64,000 nt of DNA from Geomonas anaerohicana (GTDB taxonomy: Bacteria; Desulfobacterota; Desulfuromonadia; Geobacterales; Geobacteraceae), in contig NZ_JAEMHL010000003.1 of NCBI RefSeq assembly GCF_016458305.1, positions 62,001 to 126,000 on the forward strand. Direction: 5' to 3'. The notes beneath the pieces were generated by a model. That model saw only the letters and a list, made by a program, of their open reading frames with translations, did no database searches and was not told the DNA's origin. Shown here piece after piece: positions 51,222 through 60,303 of this stretch. Numbering within the stretch: position 1 is the first letter of the stretch; each line of letters begins with the position of its first letter. Made by a program: the position numbers and the translations under genes.

Positions 51222-52817
51222 ATGAAGGAGAAAACTGATTTTCTGGTGATCGGCAGCGGTATCGCGGGGCTTTCCTTCGCGCTGCAGGCTGCGGCCCACG
51301 GCAAGGTCGCGGTGGTCACCAAGAGGGACATTTCGGAGTCGGCCACAAATTACGCGCAGGGTGGCATCGCGACGGTCTCTTCGGACGAGGACACCTTCGA
51401 CGCGCACGTGCAGGACACCCTGGTCGCCGGCGCCGGCGTCTGCCACGAGGACGTGGTGCGCATGGTGGTCGAGGAAGGGCCGCAGGTGATCCGCAACCTG
51501 ATCGACTGGGGGGTGCAGTTCACCAAGAGCGGCGATGCCTATGACCTGACCCGCGAGGGCGGCCACAGCGCGCGGCGCATCCTGCACGCCGAGGACATCA
51601 CCGGCCGCGAGATCGAGCGCGCCCTGGTCGAGGCGGCCAAGAAGCACGACAACATCACCATCTACGAAAACCACATCGCCATCGATCTCGTCACCGAGTC
51701 CAAGGTGATGAAGCAGAAGCTGGAGCACAACCGCTGCCTGGGCGCCCACGTGATGGACAAGGAGTCCGGCGAGGTGAAGACCTTCGCGGCCCGCATCACC
51801 CTGCTTGCCTCCGGCGGCGCCGGCAAGGTGTATCTCTACACCTGCAACCCGGACGTCGCTACCGGCGACGGCGTCGCCATGGCCTACCGCGCCGGCGCCA
51901 CCATCGCCAACATGGAATTCATGCAGTTCCACCCGACCACGCTCTACCACCCCAACGCCCGTTCCTTCCTGATCTCGGAGGCGGTGCGCGGTGAGGGTGC
52001 CATCCTCAAGCGCCGCGACGGCACCGCCTTCATGGAGAAGTACCACCACCTGAAGGACCTGGCGCCGCGCGACATCGTGGCCCGCGCCATCGACAACGAG
52101 ATGAAGACCTACGGCGACGACTGCGTCTACCTGGACATCAGGCACCGCGGCGCCGAGTACATCACCTCGCGCTTCCCCAACATCTACCAGACCTGCCTGG
52201 AGTACGGCATCGACATGACTACCGAGATGCTCCCGGTCGTCCCCGCGGCGCATTATCTGTGCGGCGGTGTGCAGGTGGACTTCAACGCCGAGACCGACAT
52301 CAAGCACCTCTACGCCATCGGCGAGGTCGCCTTCACCGGCCTGCACGGCGGCAACCGTCTGGCCAGCAACTCGCTGCTGGAGGCGGCGGTCTACGCTGGT
52401 CGCGCCTATGAGCACGCGGTGCAGGTACTTAAAGATGAAACCTTCTCGTTCCCGCAGATCCCGGAGTGGGACGCCGGTACTGCGACCAACTCTGACGAGA
52501 TGGTGGTGGTCTCCCAGAACTGGGACGAGATCCGCCGCTTCATGTGGAACTACGTCGGCATCGTGAGAAGCGACAAGCGTCTCGCGCGCGCCATGCGCCG
52601 CATCGAGCTAATCCAGGACGAGATCGAGGAGTACTACTGGAACTTCATCGTCACCTCGGACCTGATCGAGCTGAGGAACATCGCCACCGTGGCCCAGCTG
52701 ATCGTCGCCTGCGCCCAGATGCGCAAGGAATCGCGCGGGCTCAACTACAACATCGATTACCCGGGCGTCGACGACGTGAACTGGAAGCGCGACACCCACA
52801 TCAAGAAGAAGTTCTGA
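51222..52817 (+). CDS. nadB: L-aspartate oxidase
   Basis: The 531-residue flavoenzyme oxidises L-aspartate to iminoaspartate, the first step of NAD synthesis. The FAD-binding VIGSGIAGLSFALQA is near the N-terminus; TNYAQGGIA, GGHSARRILHAEDITG, MEFMQFHPTTLY, and HGGNRLASNSLLE are typical. The ATG at 51222 is preferred to an adjacent TTG. nadA and nadC are not nearby. It heads a run with chorismate mutase. Confidence 0.96.
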   Translation: MKEKTDFLVIGSGIAGLSFALQAAAHGKVAVVTKRDISESATNYAQGGIATVSSDEDTFDAHVQDTLVAGAGVCHEDVVRMVVEEGPQVIRNLIDWGVQFTKSGDAYDLTREGGHSARRILHAEDITGREIERALVEAAKKHDNITIYENHIAIDLVTESKVMKQKLEHNRCLGAHVMDKESGEVKTFAARITLLASGGAGKVYLYTCNPDVATGDGVAMAYRAGATIANMEFMQFHPTTLYHPNARSFLISEAVRGEGAILKRRDGTAFMEKYHHLKDLAPRDIVARAIDNEMKTYGDDCVYLDIRHRGAEYITSRFPNIYQTCLEYGIDMTTEMLPVVPAAHYLCGGVQVDFNAETDIKHLYAIGEVAFTGLHGGNRLASNSLLEAAVYAGRAYEHAVQVLKDETFSFPQIPEWDAGTATNSDEMVVVSQNWDEIRRFMWNYVGIVRSDKRLARAMRRIELIQDEIEEYYWNFIVTSDLIELRNIATVAQLIVACAQMRKESRGLNYNIDYPGVDDVNWKRDTHIKKKF

Positions 52818-52827
52818 GGACGCCGCC

Positions 52828-53103
52828 ATGGGCATTGACGACATCAGGAACGAGATCGACCGGCTGGACAGCGAACTTTTGCGCATCTTCAACGAGCGTG
52901 CCTCCCTTGCCCTGAAGATCGGGGAGATCAAGAAGGGGCTCGACCTGCCGGTGTACGACCCGGCCCGCGAGAAGCGCATCTTTGCCCGGATGACCTCGGA
53001 GAACCATGGCCCCCTGGACGACCAGGCCATCGTGCGTCTCTTCGAGAGGGTGATCGACGAATCGCGCCGCCTGGAGCGCATCATGACCCGCGGCGAACAC
53101 TAA
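52828..53103 (+). CDS. Chorismate mutase, AroQ type
   Basis: A 91-residue all-helical enzyme that converts chorismate to prephenate. It has the AroQ pattern: IRNEIDRLDSELLRIFNERA with the active-site Arg, KIGEIKKGL with Lys, and REKRIFARM. It is a stand-alone domain without prephenate dehydratase. It starts 10 bases after nadB and precedes a DAHP-synthase regulatory-domain gene, so it belongs to the aromatic pathway. Confidence 0.93.
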   Translation: MGIDDIRNEIDRLDSELLRIFNERASLALKIGEIKKGLDLPVYDPAREKRIFARMTSENHGPLDDQAIVRLFERVIDESRRLERIMTRGEH

Positions 53104-53117
53104 AGGGAGGTTTGCAG

Positions 53118-53327
53118 GTGCTGATCGTTATGCGTAAGACGGCCGACGAAAAGGCCCAGGAAGAGATCAAGTCGTTCCTCATCGAGCGTGGCTTCGACAT
53201 CCACCAGTCCACCGGCGCGAACCGGGTCATCATCGGCGTCATCGGCGACACCGAGAGTCTCCCCGAGGCTGACATCAAGGCCTTCCCGGGCGTCCTGCAG
53301 GTAGTGCGTATCGCCAAGGAAGAGTGA
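53118..53327 (+). CDS. Stand-alone DAHP synthase-type regulatory (ferredoxin-like) domain
   Basis: The GTG at 53118 follows AAGGGAGG with good spacing. The 69-residue protein matches the N-terminal ferredoxin-like domain of class I beta DAHP synthases (LIVMRKTADEKAQEEIKSFL, then GFDIHQSTGANRVIIGVIGD). No catalytic domain is attached. With chorismate mutase adjacent, it may act as a detached regulatory subunit of a DAHP synthase encoded elsewhere (inference). It overlaps glnD by one base. Confidence 0.82.
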   Translation: MLIVMRKTADEKAQEEIKSFLIERGFDIHQSTGANRVIIGVIGDTESLPEADIKAFPGVLQVVRIAKEE

Positions 53328-56011
53328 TGCGCCTCAACATAAACGCATACCTCTCCGAGTCGATGAAGGGGGACGGCAAGAGCTTCGAGGAGAAGCGCGG
53401 CGCCTACCTCGCCGCCGCGCGCGAGTTCCTGGAGCATTTCCGCGAGGAGTCCAAGCGCTCGCACCGGGAAGGGGAGGATGGCATCTCGGTGGTGCAGTCC
53501 ATCACCGCCATGACCGACGCCCTGGTGACGAGGCTGTTCACCGCGCTCTCGGACGACCTGCAGATGCACAAGAGCGGCCAGCTCGCGCTGATCGCCGTGG
53601 GCGGCTACGGGCGGCGCGAACTGAACCCGTATTCCGACCTGGACCTGCTCTTTCTCTACAGCGGCAAGGACTCCAAGGTGGTGGAGGAGGCGGCCAATCG
53701 CCTGCTCTATTTCCTGTGGGACCTGCGCCTGGACGTCGGCTACTCGGTGCGCACCATCGCCGACTGCGTCGACATGGCTGCCAACGACATCACTGTCAAG
53801 ACGGCCCTGTTGGACGCGCGCCTTTTGACCGGCAGCCAACACCTCTTTAGCGAGCTGAAGAAGACGATGGTGAGCCAGGTGCTCGCCAAGAGAAGCGACT
53901 CCTTCATCAACGAGAAGCTGGAGGAATTGAGGAAACGGCGCGAGAAATACGGCTCCAGCGTCTACATCCTGGAACCCAACATCAAGGAAGGGGAGGGGTG
54001 CCTCAGGGACCTGCACACCGCGATGTGGGTTGCCAAGATCAAGTACAAGGTGGATGAGCCGCGCGAGCTGGTCATGAAGGGGGTCCTCTCGGAAGAGGAG
54101 CTCGGCATGTACTACAGCTCGCTCTCCTACCTCTGGCGCATCCGCAACGAACTGCACTACCTGGCCGGCCGCAAGAACGACCAGCTCACCTTCGAGGCCC
54201 AGACTACCATCGCCCGTTTCTTCGGCTACGAGGACAAGGGGAAGACCCTGGCCGTCGAGCAGTTCATGCAGGACTTCTACCTGCACGCCAACCGCGTCGA
54301 GCACTTCAGTTCGCTGCTCATCACCAAGTGCAGCCAGCGCGAGGACTCAACCCGCAAGATACTGGGCTACTTCACCCGCCGCCCGGTGGGGGACGGCTTC
54401 TACGTCATGAAGGGGGAACTGGTGGTCCCGGATGAAACGGTGATCGCCAAGGACCCGGTGCGGCTCATCAAGATCTTCGAGCACGCCCAGAAGCAGGGGG
54501 TGGCCTTGAGCCTCGCCACCAAGACCCTGATCCGCAACAACCTGGACCTGGTCAACGACAAGTTCCGTCGCTCCAAGGAGGCCAACGCCTCCTTCATCAA
54601 CATCCTGCAGTCCGAGAAGAAGGTCTACGACACGCTGCAGCAGATGCACCACCTGGGCTTCCTGATCCGCTTCATCCCCGAGTTCGAGCGCATCTACTGC
54701 AAGGTGCAGCACGACGTCTACCACATCTATACGGTCGACACCCACACCCTCTTCGCCGTCGAGGAGATTGCCAAGCTGTGGCGCGGCGAGCACAAGGACA
54801 CCCTGCCGCTTTTGACCCAGCTTGCCATGGAGATCGACAAGCGCTGGCTGCTGCTCCTGGCCGTCATGTTCCACGACATCGGCAAGGGGGGCGGGGGCGG
54901 GCACGCGGAGGTGGGCGCCGAGCTGACCAAGACCATCGCCCGCCGCATGGGGCTCATCAAGGAAGATTCGGAGCGGCTGCAGTTTTTGGTGCGTCAGCAT
55001 CTCCTCTTGGCCCACATCGCCCAGCGCCGCGACCTGCACGACGAGCGCATGATCATCCAGTTCGCCCGCCAGATGGAGAAGAGCGAGAACCTGAAGATGC
55101 TCTACCTCCTGACCTACGCCGACATCAAGGCGGTGGGGCCGGAGGTGTGGACCGAGTGGAAGGCGCTTTTGCTGCAGGAGCTTTACGAGAAGGCCTTCAC
55201 CGTGCTGGAGCGCGGCGACTTCAAGCTGGAGGCGTCCGGGGACCGGGTGCGCCGGGTCAAGCGGACCGTGTTCGATCTGTTGGCGGACGACTACCCGGGG
55301 CAGCTCATCAAGGACGAGTTGCAGGCGCTCACCACCAGACACCTGCTCTCCTACACGCCGGAGGTCCTATCCGGGCACGTGCGCACGCTGCTTGAGATGC
55401 CCAAGAATCTGTTGGTGCTGCAGTTGTCCCACGAGGTCGAGCGCGGCTACACCAACTGCACCATCTGCACCTATGACATCCCGGGCCTCTTCTCCATGAT
55501 CACCGGCGTGATGGCTGCCAACGGCATGAACATCCTGGGGGCGCAGATCCACACCAATACCAACGAAAAGGTGCTGGACATCCTGCAGGTGAACTCGCCC
55601 CAGGGCTTCGTGATCACCGAGGAAAGCCGCTGGAAGCGTTTTGAGACCGACCTGAGGCAGGTGCTGGAAGGCAAGGTCCGGGTGGGGCAACTGGTGGCCA
55701 AGCGCAACCGCCCCAGCATCCTCACCGAGAAGGCGAAGCCGACCGTGCCGGCGCGGGTGGAGATCGACAACGAGGTCTCCTCGGACTACACGGTCATCGA
55801 CATCTACGCCCACGACAAGGTGGGGCTTTTGTACTCGATCACCAGCACGCTCACCAGGCTCGGGCTCTACATCGGCGTGTCCAAGATCTCCACCAAGGTG
55901 GATCAGGTCGCCGACGTGTTTTACGTGAAGAACATCTTCGGGCAGAAGATCTCTGAGCCTGCCAAGCTCGAGGAGATCCGCACCGAGCTGCTCGCCGCCG
56001 TGGACGGCTAG
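53327..56011 (+). CDS. glnD: PII uridylyltransferase/uridylyl-removing enzyme
   Basis: The 894-residue protein controls nitrogen assimilation by uridylylating PII (GlnB). Domains in order: nucleotidyltransferase with GGYGRRELNPYSDLDLL (about 89-105), an HD hydrolase domain with MFHDIGKGGGGG (about 515-526), and two C-terminal ACT domains that sense glutamine. The ATG at 53327 overlaps the preceding stop in TGATG, showing translational coupling. Confidence 0.96.
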   Translation: MRLNINAYLSESMKGDGKSFEEKRGAYLAAAREFLEHFREESKRSHREGEDGISVVQSITAMTDALVTRLFTALSDDLQMHKSGQLALIAVGGYGRRELNPYSDLDLLFLYSGKDSKVVEEAANRLLYFLWDLRLDVGYSVRTIADCVDMAANDITVKTALLDARLLTGSQHLFSELKKTMVSQVLAKRSDSFINEKLEELRKRREKYGSSVYILEPNIKEGEGCLRDLHTAMWVAKIKYKVDEPRELVMKGVLSEEELGMYYSSLSYLWRIRNELHYLAGRKNDQLTFEAQTTIARFFGYEDKGKTLAVEQFMQDFYLHANRVEHFSSLLITKCSQREDSTRKILGYFTRRPVGDGFYVMKGELVVPDETVIAKDPVRLIKIFEHAQKQGVALSLATKTLIRNNLDLVNDKFRRSKEANASFINILQSEKKVYDTLQQMHHLGFLIRFIPEFERIYCKVQHDVYHIYTVDTHTLFAVEEIAKLWRGEHKDTLPLLTQLAMEIDKRWLLLLAVMFHDIGKGGGGGHAEVGAELTKTIARRMGLIKEDSERLQFLVRQHLLLAHIAQRRDLHDERMIIQFARQMEKSENLKMLYLLTYADIKAVGPEVWTEWKALLLQELYEKAFTVLERGDFKLEASGDRVRRVKRTVFDLLADDYPGQLIKDELQALTTRHLLSYTPEVLSGHVRTLLEMPKNLLVLQLSHEVERGYTNCTICTYDIPGLFSMITGVMAANGMNILGAQIHTNTNEKVLDILQVNSPQGFVITEESRWKRFETDLRQVLEGKVRVGQLVAKRNRPSILTEKAKPTVPARVEIDNEVSSDYTVIDIYAHDKVGLLYSITSTLTRLGLYIGVSKISTKVDQVADVFYVKNIFGQKISEPAKLEEIRTELLAAVDG

Positions 56012-56889
56012 TGGACCGCTACCTCGACCTGTTTCTGAATTACCTGGTGGTCGAGAAGGGGGCCGCCGCCAACACCGTGGCCGCCTACAGCAGGGACCTG
56101 ACCCGTTACCTCGCCTACCTCGGGGAGCGGGAGCCTGCGCAGGTGAAGGCGAGCGACGTCACCGGTTACCTCGCCAGGCTCAAAGGGGAGGGGATCTCGC
56201 CCCGGAGCCGCGCCCGGGCGCTCTCGGCGCTTCGGATGCTGCACCGATTCCTGGTGCGCGAGGGTTACTGCGAGGTGAACCCGACTGCCATCGTGGAGGC
56301 GCCCAAGGGGCTGCAGAAGCTGCCGGGCGTGCTCAGTTCGCGCGAGGTGGAGGCACTTTTGGCCTCGCCGCTCGACACCGGCGCCATAGAGTTGCGCGAC
56401 AAGGCGATGCTGGAACTGCTCTACGCCACGGGGCTCAGGGTTTCCGAGTTGGTGGGGCTGAAGATAGGGGACGTCAACATCGACGCCGGCTACCTGATGA
56501 CCATCGGCAAGGGGGACAAGGAGCGGTTGATCCCGATGGGGGCGAGCGCCTGTCACGCGGTGGGGGAGTACCTGGAGCAGGCGCGCCAGGAGTTGTTGAA
56601 GCAGAAGAGTTCGCCGCTGCTCTTTCTGAGCCGGCTGGGCGAGGGGATGACCCGGCAGGCCTTTTGGAACATCATCAAGAAGAGGGCGCTGCAGGCGGGC
56701 GTCAGGAGCGGCATCTCGCCGCATACCTTGCGGCACTCGTTTGCCACGCACCTGCTGGAGAACGGCGCGGATTTGAGGAGCGTGCAGATCATGCTGGGGC
56801 ACGCGGACCTCTCCACGACCCAGATCTACACCCACGTGACCCGGGAACGGCTGAAGCGTCTGCACGAAAAGGCGCACCCGAGAGGGTAA
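56011..56889 (+). CDS. xerD: Tyrosine recombinase XerD
   Basis: The 292-residue protein starts with GTG overlapping the glnD stop. It has a SAM-like N-terminal domain (about 1-85) and a catalytic domain with Arg in YATGLRVSELVG, HTLRHSFATHLL (His, Arg), GHADLSTTQIYTH (His/Tyr). It resolves chromosome dimers at dif together with XerC. It is chromosomal in context and is not the integrase of the element. Assignment as XerD rather than XerC rests on similarity and size. Confidence 0.9.
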   Translation: MDRYLDLFLNYLVVEKGAAANTVAAYSRDLTRYLAYLGEREPAQVKASDVTGYLARLKGEGISPRSRARALSALRMLHRFLVREGYCEVNPTAIVEAPKGLQKLPGVLSSREVEALLASPLDTGAIELRDKAMLELLYATGLRVSELVGLKIGDVNIDAGYLMTIGKGDKERLIPMGASACHAVGEYLEQARQELLKQKSSPLLFLSRLGEGMTRQAFWNIIKKRALQAGVRSGISPHTLRHSFATHLLENGADLRSVQIMLGHADLSTTQIYTHVTRERLKRLHEKAHPRG

Positions 56890-57147
56890 CGCAAAGGCGC
56901 AAAGATCAAAAAGCCTCAACGCAAAGACGCAAAGGCGCGGAGACGCTAAGAAAGCCTTTTAGGGGGTACACCTTTAGTCGGTTTTGAACTTTGCGCCTCT
57001 GCGGCTTGGCGCCTTTGCGTTGATGGTTTAAAAACGAAACAAAAAACACAAACCTATTATTTAACGCAATGGCGCTAAGACGCTAAGAGAACCTTTAAAA
57101 GCTTTTGAATTGTTTTACCCTTTGCGCCTTTGCGGCTTTGCGTTAAC
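56889..57147. repeat. Tandem pair of inverted repeats rich in CGCAAAG
   Basis: The first pair has ACGCAAAGACGCAAAGGCGC near 56919-56938 and a complementary GCGCCTTTGCGTTG near 57009-57022. The second pair has AACGCAATGGCGCTAAGACG near 57064-57083 and complementary GCGCCTTTGCGGCTTTGCGT near 57125-57144. Together they occupy most of the gap between xerD and the mutase gene. They contain no gene and could form long hairpins. Confidence 0.8.
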
Positions 57148-57195
57148 AATAATGTTTTTAACTCAACCACAGATTACTGATAAAGGATGGATGCT

Positions 57196-58395
57196 ATGAA
57201 GTACATTGTGTTGCTCGGTGACGGGATGTCGGACCAGCCGGTCGGGGCTTTGGAAGGAAAAACGCCGCTGCAGGCGGCTAAGACGCCTAACATGGATTTT
57301 ATGGCCAAGCGCGGCACCCTGGGCCTTGCCCATACGGTGCCGGAAGGCTACGCTCCGGGCTCGGACGTCGCCAACCTCTCCATGTTCGGCTACAACCCGG
57401 TCGATTGCTACACCGGCCGCTCGCCGCTTGAGGCTGCCAGCATGGGCGTGTCCCTGGGACCGGACGACGTGGCCTTCCGCCTCAACCTGGTGCACCTGGA
57501 AGCGCGCGGCGGCAAGCTGATCATGGAAGATTACTCCGCCGGCCACATCTCCTCCGCGGACGGCCGCGAATTGGTGGAGGACCTGCAGCGCCAGCTGGGC
57601 AACGAGGAGTTCTCCTTCCACCCCGGCGTCAGCTACCGGCACCTCATGGTCTGGCACGGCGGCAGGACTCAGATCAAGATGACCCCGCCCCACGACATCT
57701 CCGGGCAGTCCGTCACCGAGCACATGCCGTCCGGCGAGGGCGCGGACAAGCTCATCTACCTGATGAACGCATCGCAGATGATCTTCCACAACCACCCGCA
57801 GTACAAACGCCGCGCCGCCGCAGGCGAGGTGCCGGCCAACTCCATCTGGCTCTGGGGACACGGCAAGGCCCCGGCCATGGGTACCTTCGACGCACGCTTC
57901 GGCCTCACCGGCGCCGTTATCTCGGCGGTCGACCTGATCAAGGGAATCGGCGTCTACGCCGGCCTCGACATCATCAACGTCCCCGGCGCCACCGGCTACC
58001 TCGATACCAACTTCGACGGCAAGGCCCAGGCGGCCATCGACGCACTGAAGACCCACGACTTCGTCTTCGTGCACGTGGAGGCCCCGGACGAGGCGTCGCA
58101 CTCCGGCAAGCTCGCCGACAAGATCAAGGCCATCGAGCTCTTCGACGAGAAGGTGGTGGGGGCGGTGCTGCAGGGGGTGAAACAGTTCGGCGACTACCGC
58201 ATCCTGTGCGCGCCAGACCATCCCACCCCGATCGCCCTGATGACCCATAGCTCGGATCCGGTTCCCTTCGTGATCTATGCTGGAGAGGAAAAGGAGAAGG
58301 CGGGTGTAGCCGGCTACGACGAGATCGCCGCCGCGGCGACCGGCCTCAAAGTGGAGCCGGGGTACAGGCTGATGGAGATGCTGCTGAACCGCTAA
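57196..58395 (+). CDS. apgM: Cofactor-independent phosphoglycerate mutase, ApgM type
   Basis: The 399-residue protein starts MKYIVLLGDGMSDQPVG, the metal-binding opening of the alkaline-phosphatase superfamily. SDVANLSMFGYNP carries the active-site Ser, and HVEAPDEASHSG and CAPDHPTPIALMTHSSDPVPF carry metal ligands. It interconverts 3- and 2-phosphoglycerate. A slightly longer start at 57187 is possible; 57196 has GGATGG upstream. Confidence 0.93.
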   Translation: MKYIVLLGDGMSDQPVGALEGKTPLQAAKTPNMDFMAKRGTLGLAHTVPEGYAPGSDVANLSMFGYNPVDCYTGRSPLEAASMGVSLGPDDVAFRLNLVHLEARGGKLIMEDYSAGHISSADGRELVEDLQRQLGNEEFSFHPGVSYRHLMVWHGGRTQIKMTPPHDISGQSVTEHMPSGEGADKLIYLMNASQMIFHNHPQYKRRAAAGEVPANSIWLWGHGKAPAMGTFDARFGLTGAVISAVDLIKGIGVYAGLDIINVPGATGYLDTNFDGKAQAAIDALKTHDFVFVHVEAPDEASHSGKLADKIKAIELFDEKVVGAVLQGVKQFGDYRILCAPDHPTPIALMTHSSDPVPFVIYAGEEKEKAGVAGYDEIAAAATGLKVEPGYRLMEMLLNR

Positions 58396-58422
58396 GGAGT
58401 TCTTTCCTCACTCCGATCTCAT

Positions 58423-58513
58423 CCCCTCCCCCCGGAGGGGGGAGGTCGGGAGGGGGGAGCTTGCATTCGACATCCGTTTCCCCCTCCCTAACCCTCCCCT
58501 CCGGGGGAGGGGA
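58423..58513. repeat. Intergenic C/G-run inverted repeats
   Basis: The stretch carries CCCCTCCCCCCGGAGGGGGG (58424-58443) and a second CCCTCCCCTCCGGGGGAGGG near 58493-58512. Each is an inverted repeat, and the two are related. They lie between the mutase and the aminotransferase genes. Confidence 0.7.
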
Positions 58514-58665
58514 CTGGTGCTCAACAAAATCAGCGCCACTCCGGCCCCCCTTCACATTAAGCGTTGACAACTGGTTGGCCTCGGGTTTTAATGGCCAGTC
58601 TGTTACTTCCTATTCTCATCGGTCCTGCCCTCGGGCATATCACATTAAGCTTCAGGAGGAATTTG

Positions 58666-59970
58666 ATGAATCCATTAGCCGCGGAGTTAAACGAGTCTCT
58701 AGCCCAGCACAGCCCCCATGTCCTGGAGATGCTGTCTGATCTCGGCAAGAACCTCTTCTTCCCCAAGGGAATCCTCACCCAGTCGGCTGAAGCCAAAGAA
58801 AAAGCAACCAAGTTCAACGCCACCATCGGCATCGCCACCGAGAACGGCGGCCCGATGTACCTCTCCTGCATCCAGGACAAGCTCTCCTCCTTCGACCCGA
58901 AGGACATCTATCCGTATGCACCGCCGGCAGGCAAGCCGGAACTGCGCGCCCTGTGGCGCGAGAAGATGCTGCGTGAGAACCCGAGCCAGGTAGGCAAGCA
59001 CTTCAGCAGCCCCATCGTCACCAATGCACTGACCCACGGCCTCTCCATCGTCTCCGACATGTTCGTCGACAAGGGTGACCACCTGATCCTGCCGGACATG
59101 CTCTGGGGCAACTACAACCTCACCTTCGGCACCTGCAGCGGCGCCATCGTGAAGAAGTACCCGACCTTCACCGCTACCGGCGGCTACGATGTCGATGCCT
59201 TCAAGGCCACCCTGCAGAACTCGGCGGAAGAGAAGGGCAAGGTCATCGTGCTCCTAAACTTCCCGAACAATCCGAGCGGCTACACCCCGACCGTCGCCGA
59301 GGGTGATGCCCTGGTCGCCGCCATCAAGGAAGTCGCCGAGGGGGGCTGCAACGTGGTCGCCATCACCGACGACGCCTACTTCGGTCTCTTCTACGAGGAC
59401 AGCCTGAAGGAGTCCCTCTTCGGCAAGCTGGCCAACCTGCACCCGCGCATCCTGGCGGTCAAGCTGGACGGCGCCACCAAGGAAGAGTTCGTCTGGGGCT
59501 TCCGCACCGGCTTCATCACCTTCGCCGACGGCAACGAGTACGAGAACGCACCGGTGATGACCGCCCTCGAGAAGAAGGCCATGGGCATCATCCGCGCCCG
59601 CATCTCCAACTGCCCGCACCCGTCCCAGACCTTCGTCATCGAGGCGCTGCGCTCCCCCGAGTTCCTGAAGCAGAAGGAGGAGAAGTTCCAGATCATGAAG
59701 GGGCGCGCGCTGAAGACCAAGGAAGTGTTGAACAGCGGCAAGTACGACGCCGCCTGGGATTACTACCCGTTCAACTCCGGCTACTTCATGTGCCTGAAGC
59801 TGAAGACCGTGGATGCCGAGAAGCTGCGTCTGCACCTGCTGGACAAGTACGGCGTCGGCGCCATCTCCACCACCAAGACCGACCTCCGTATCGCCTTCTC
59901 CTGCATTGCAGAGCAAGACATCCCGGAACTGTTCGACATCATCTACAAGGGTGTGCAGGACCTGGCTTAA
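58666..59970 (+). CDS. PLP-dependent class I/II aminotransferase
   Basis: The start at 58666 follows TTCAGGAGGAA. The 434-residue protein has the type I fold: YPYAPPAGKPELRALWREKM, NFPNNPSGYTPT with the substrate Asn, ITDDAYFGLFYED with the PLP-contacting Asp and Tyr, LDGATKEEFVWGFRTGF with the likely Schiff-base Lys, and a C-terminal RIAFSCIAE that binds carboxylate. The substrate is uncertain; an aromatic or related amino acid is possible given nearby aromatic genes. Confidence 0.9.
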   Translation: MNPLAAELNESLAQHSPHVLEMLSDLGKNLFFPKGILTQSAEAKEKATKFNATIGIATENGGPMYLSCIQDKLSSFDPKDIYPYAPPAGKPELRALWREKMLRENPSQVGKHFSSPIVTNALTHGLSIVSDMFVDKGDHLILPDMLWGNYNLTFGTCSGAIVKKYPTFTATGGYDVDAFKATLQNSAEEKGKVIVLLNFPNNPSGYTPTVAEGDALVAAIKEVAEGGCNVVAITDDAYFGLFYEDSLKESLFGKLANLHPRILAVKLDGATKEEFVWGFRTGFITFADGNEYENAPVMTALEKKAMGIIRARISNCPHPSQTFVIEALRSPEFLKQKEEKFQIMKGRALKTKEVLNSGKYDAAWDYYPFNSGYFMCLKLKTVDAEKLRLHLLDKYGVGAISTTKTDLRIAFSCIAEQDIPELFDIIYKGVQDLA

Positions 59971-60021
59971 ACGGCAGAACCCGTTCAACGTTCAACGTTA
60001 GAAGGTTAGAACCTGAAAAAC

Positions 60022-60058
60022 AAAAGCCCCTGACCGCATGCGCGGCAGGGGCTTTTTC
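60022..60058 (+). terminator. Terminator after the aminotransferase gene
   Basis: A stem AAAGCCCCTG/CAGGGGCTTT followed by TT, with a 13-base loop that contains its own CCGC/GCGG pairing. Confidence 0.9.
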
Positions 60059-60110
60059 TTGTTGCTGATGTCACGGAAAGGCGCAGGCGCAAAGAAAGAA
60101 CGACAACTAA

Positions 60111-60208
60111 CAGGGATGAAGGGGATTAAAGGGATAAAACAAAAAAACAAGGGGGACAGGCACCTGCGGAGCCAGTCCCCTGGTCGTTATCCCCTTCATC
60201 CCCTTAAA
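60111..60208. repeat. Nested inverted repeat, REP-like
   Basis: Outer arms: GGGATGAAGGGGATTAAAGG (from 60113) and TATCCCCTTCATCCCC (60188-60203). Inner element: GGGGACAGGCACC ... GCCAGTCCCC (60152-60180). The inner core resembles REP-like palindromes mobilised by REP-associated transposases in other genomes (inference). No gene is encoded. Confidence 0.7.
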
Positions 60209-60228
60209 TAGGATGGGTCACAAAAGGA

Positions 60229-60262
60229 AAAGGGCACCTCTTGCTGCAGAGGAGCCCTTTTT
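60229..60262 (-). terminator. Terminator after lepB
   Basis: AAGGGC-A-CCTCT and AGAGG-A-GCCCTT flank a six-base loop; the stem is flanked by T runs in both directions. It lies 41 bases after the lepB stop on the minus strand. Confidence 0.85.
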
Positions 60263-60303
60263 GAGGAGAGGTCTAACGTCGAACGTTGAACGTTGAACGG
60301 CCG

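Noticed and set aside
51204-52415. 403-codon minus-strand frame opposite nadB
   Set aside because: nadB is unmistakable on the plus strand; the antisense product is Val/His/Gly-rich with no domain.
56011-56889. Tyrosine recombinase as the ICE integrase
   Set aside because: It is coupled to glnD in a housekeeping operon and has XerC/D size and motifs, so it is chromosomal.
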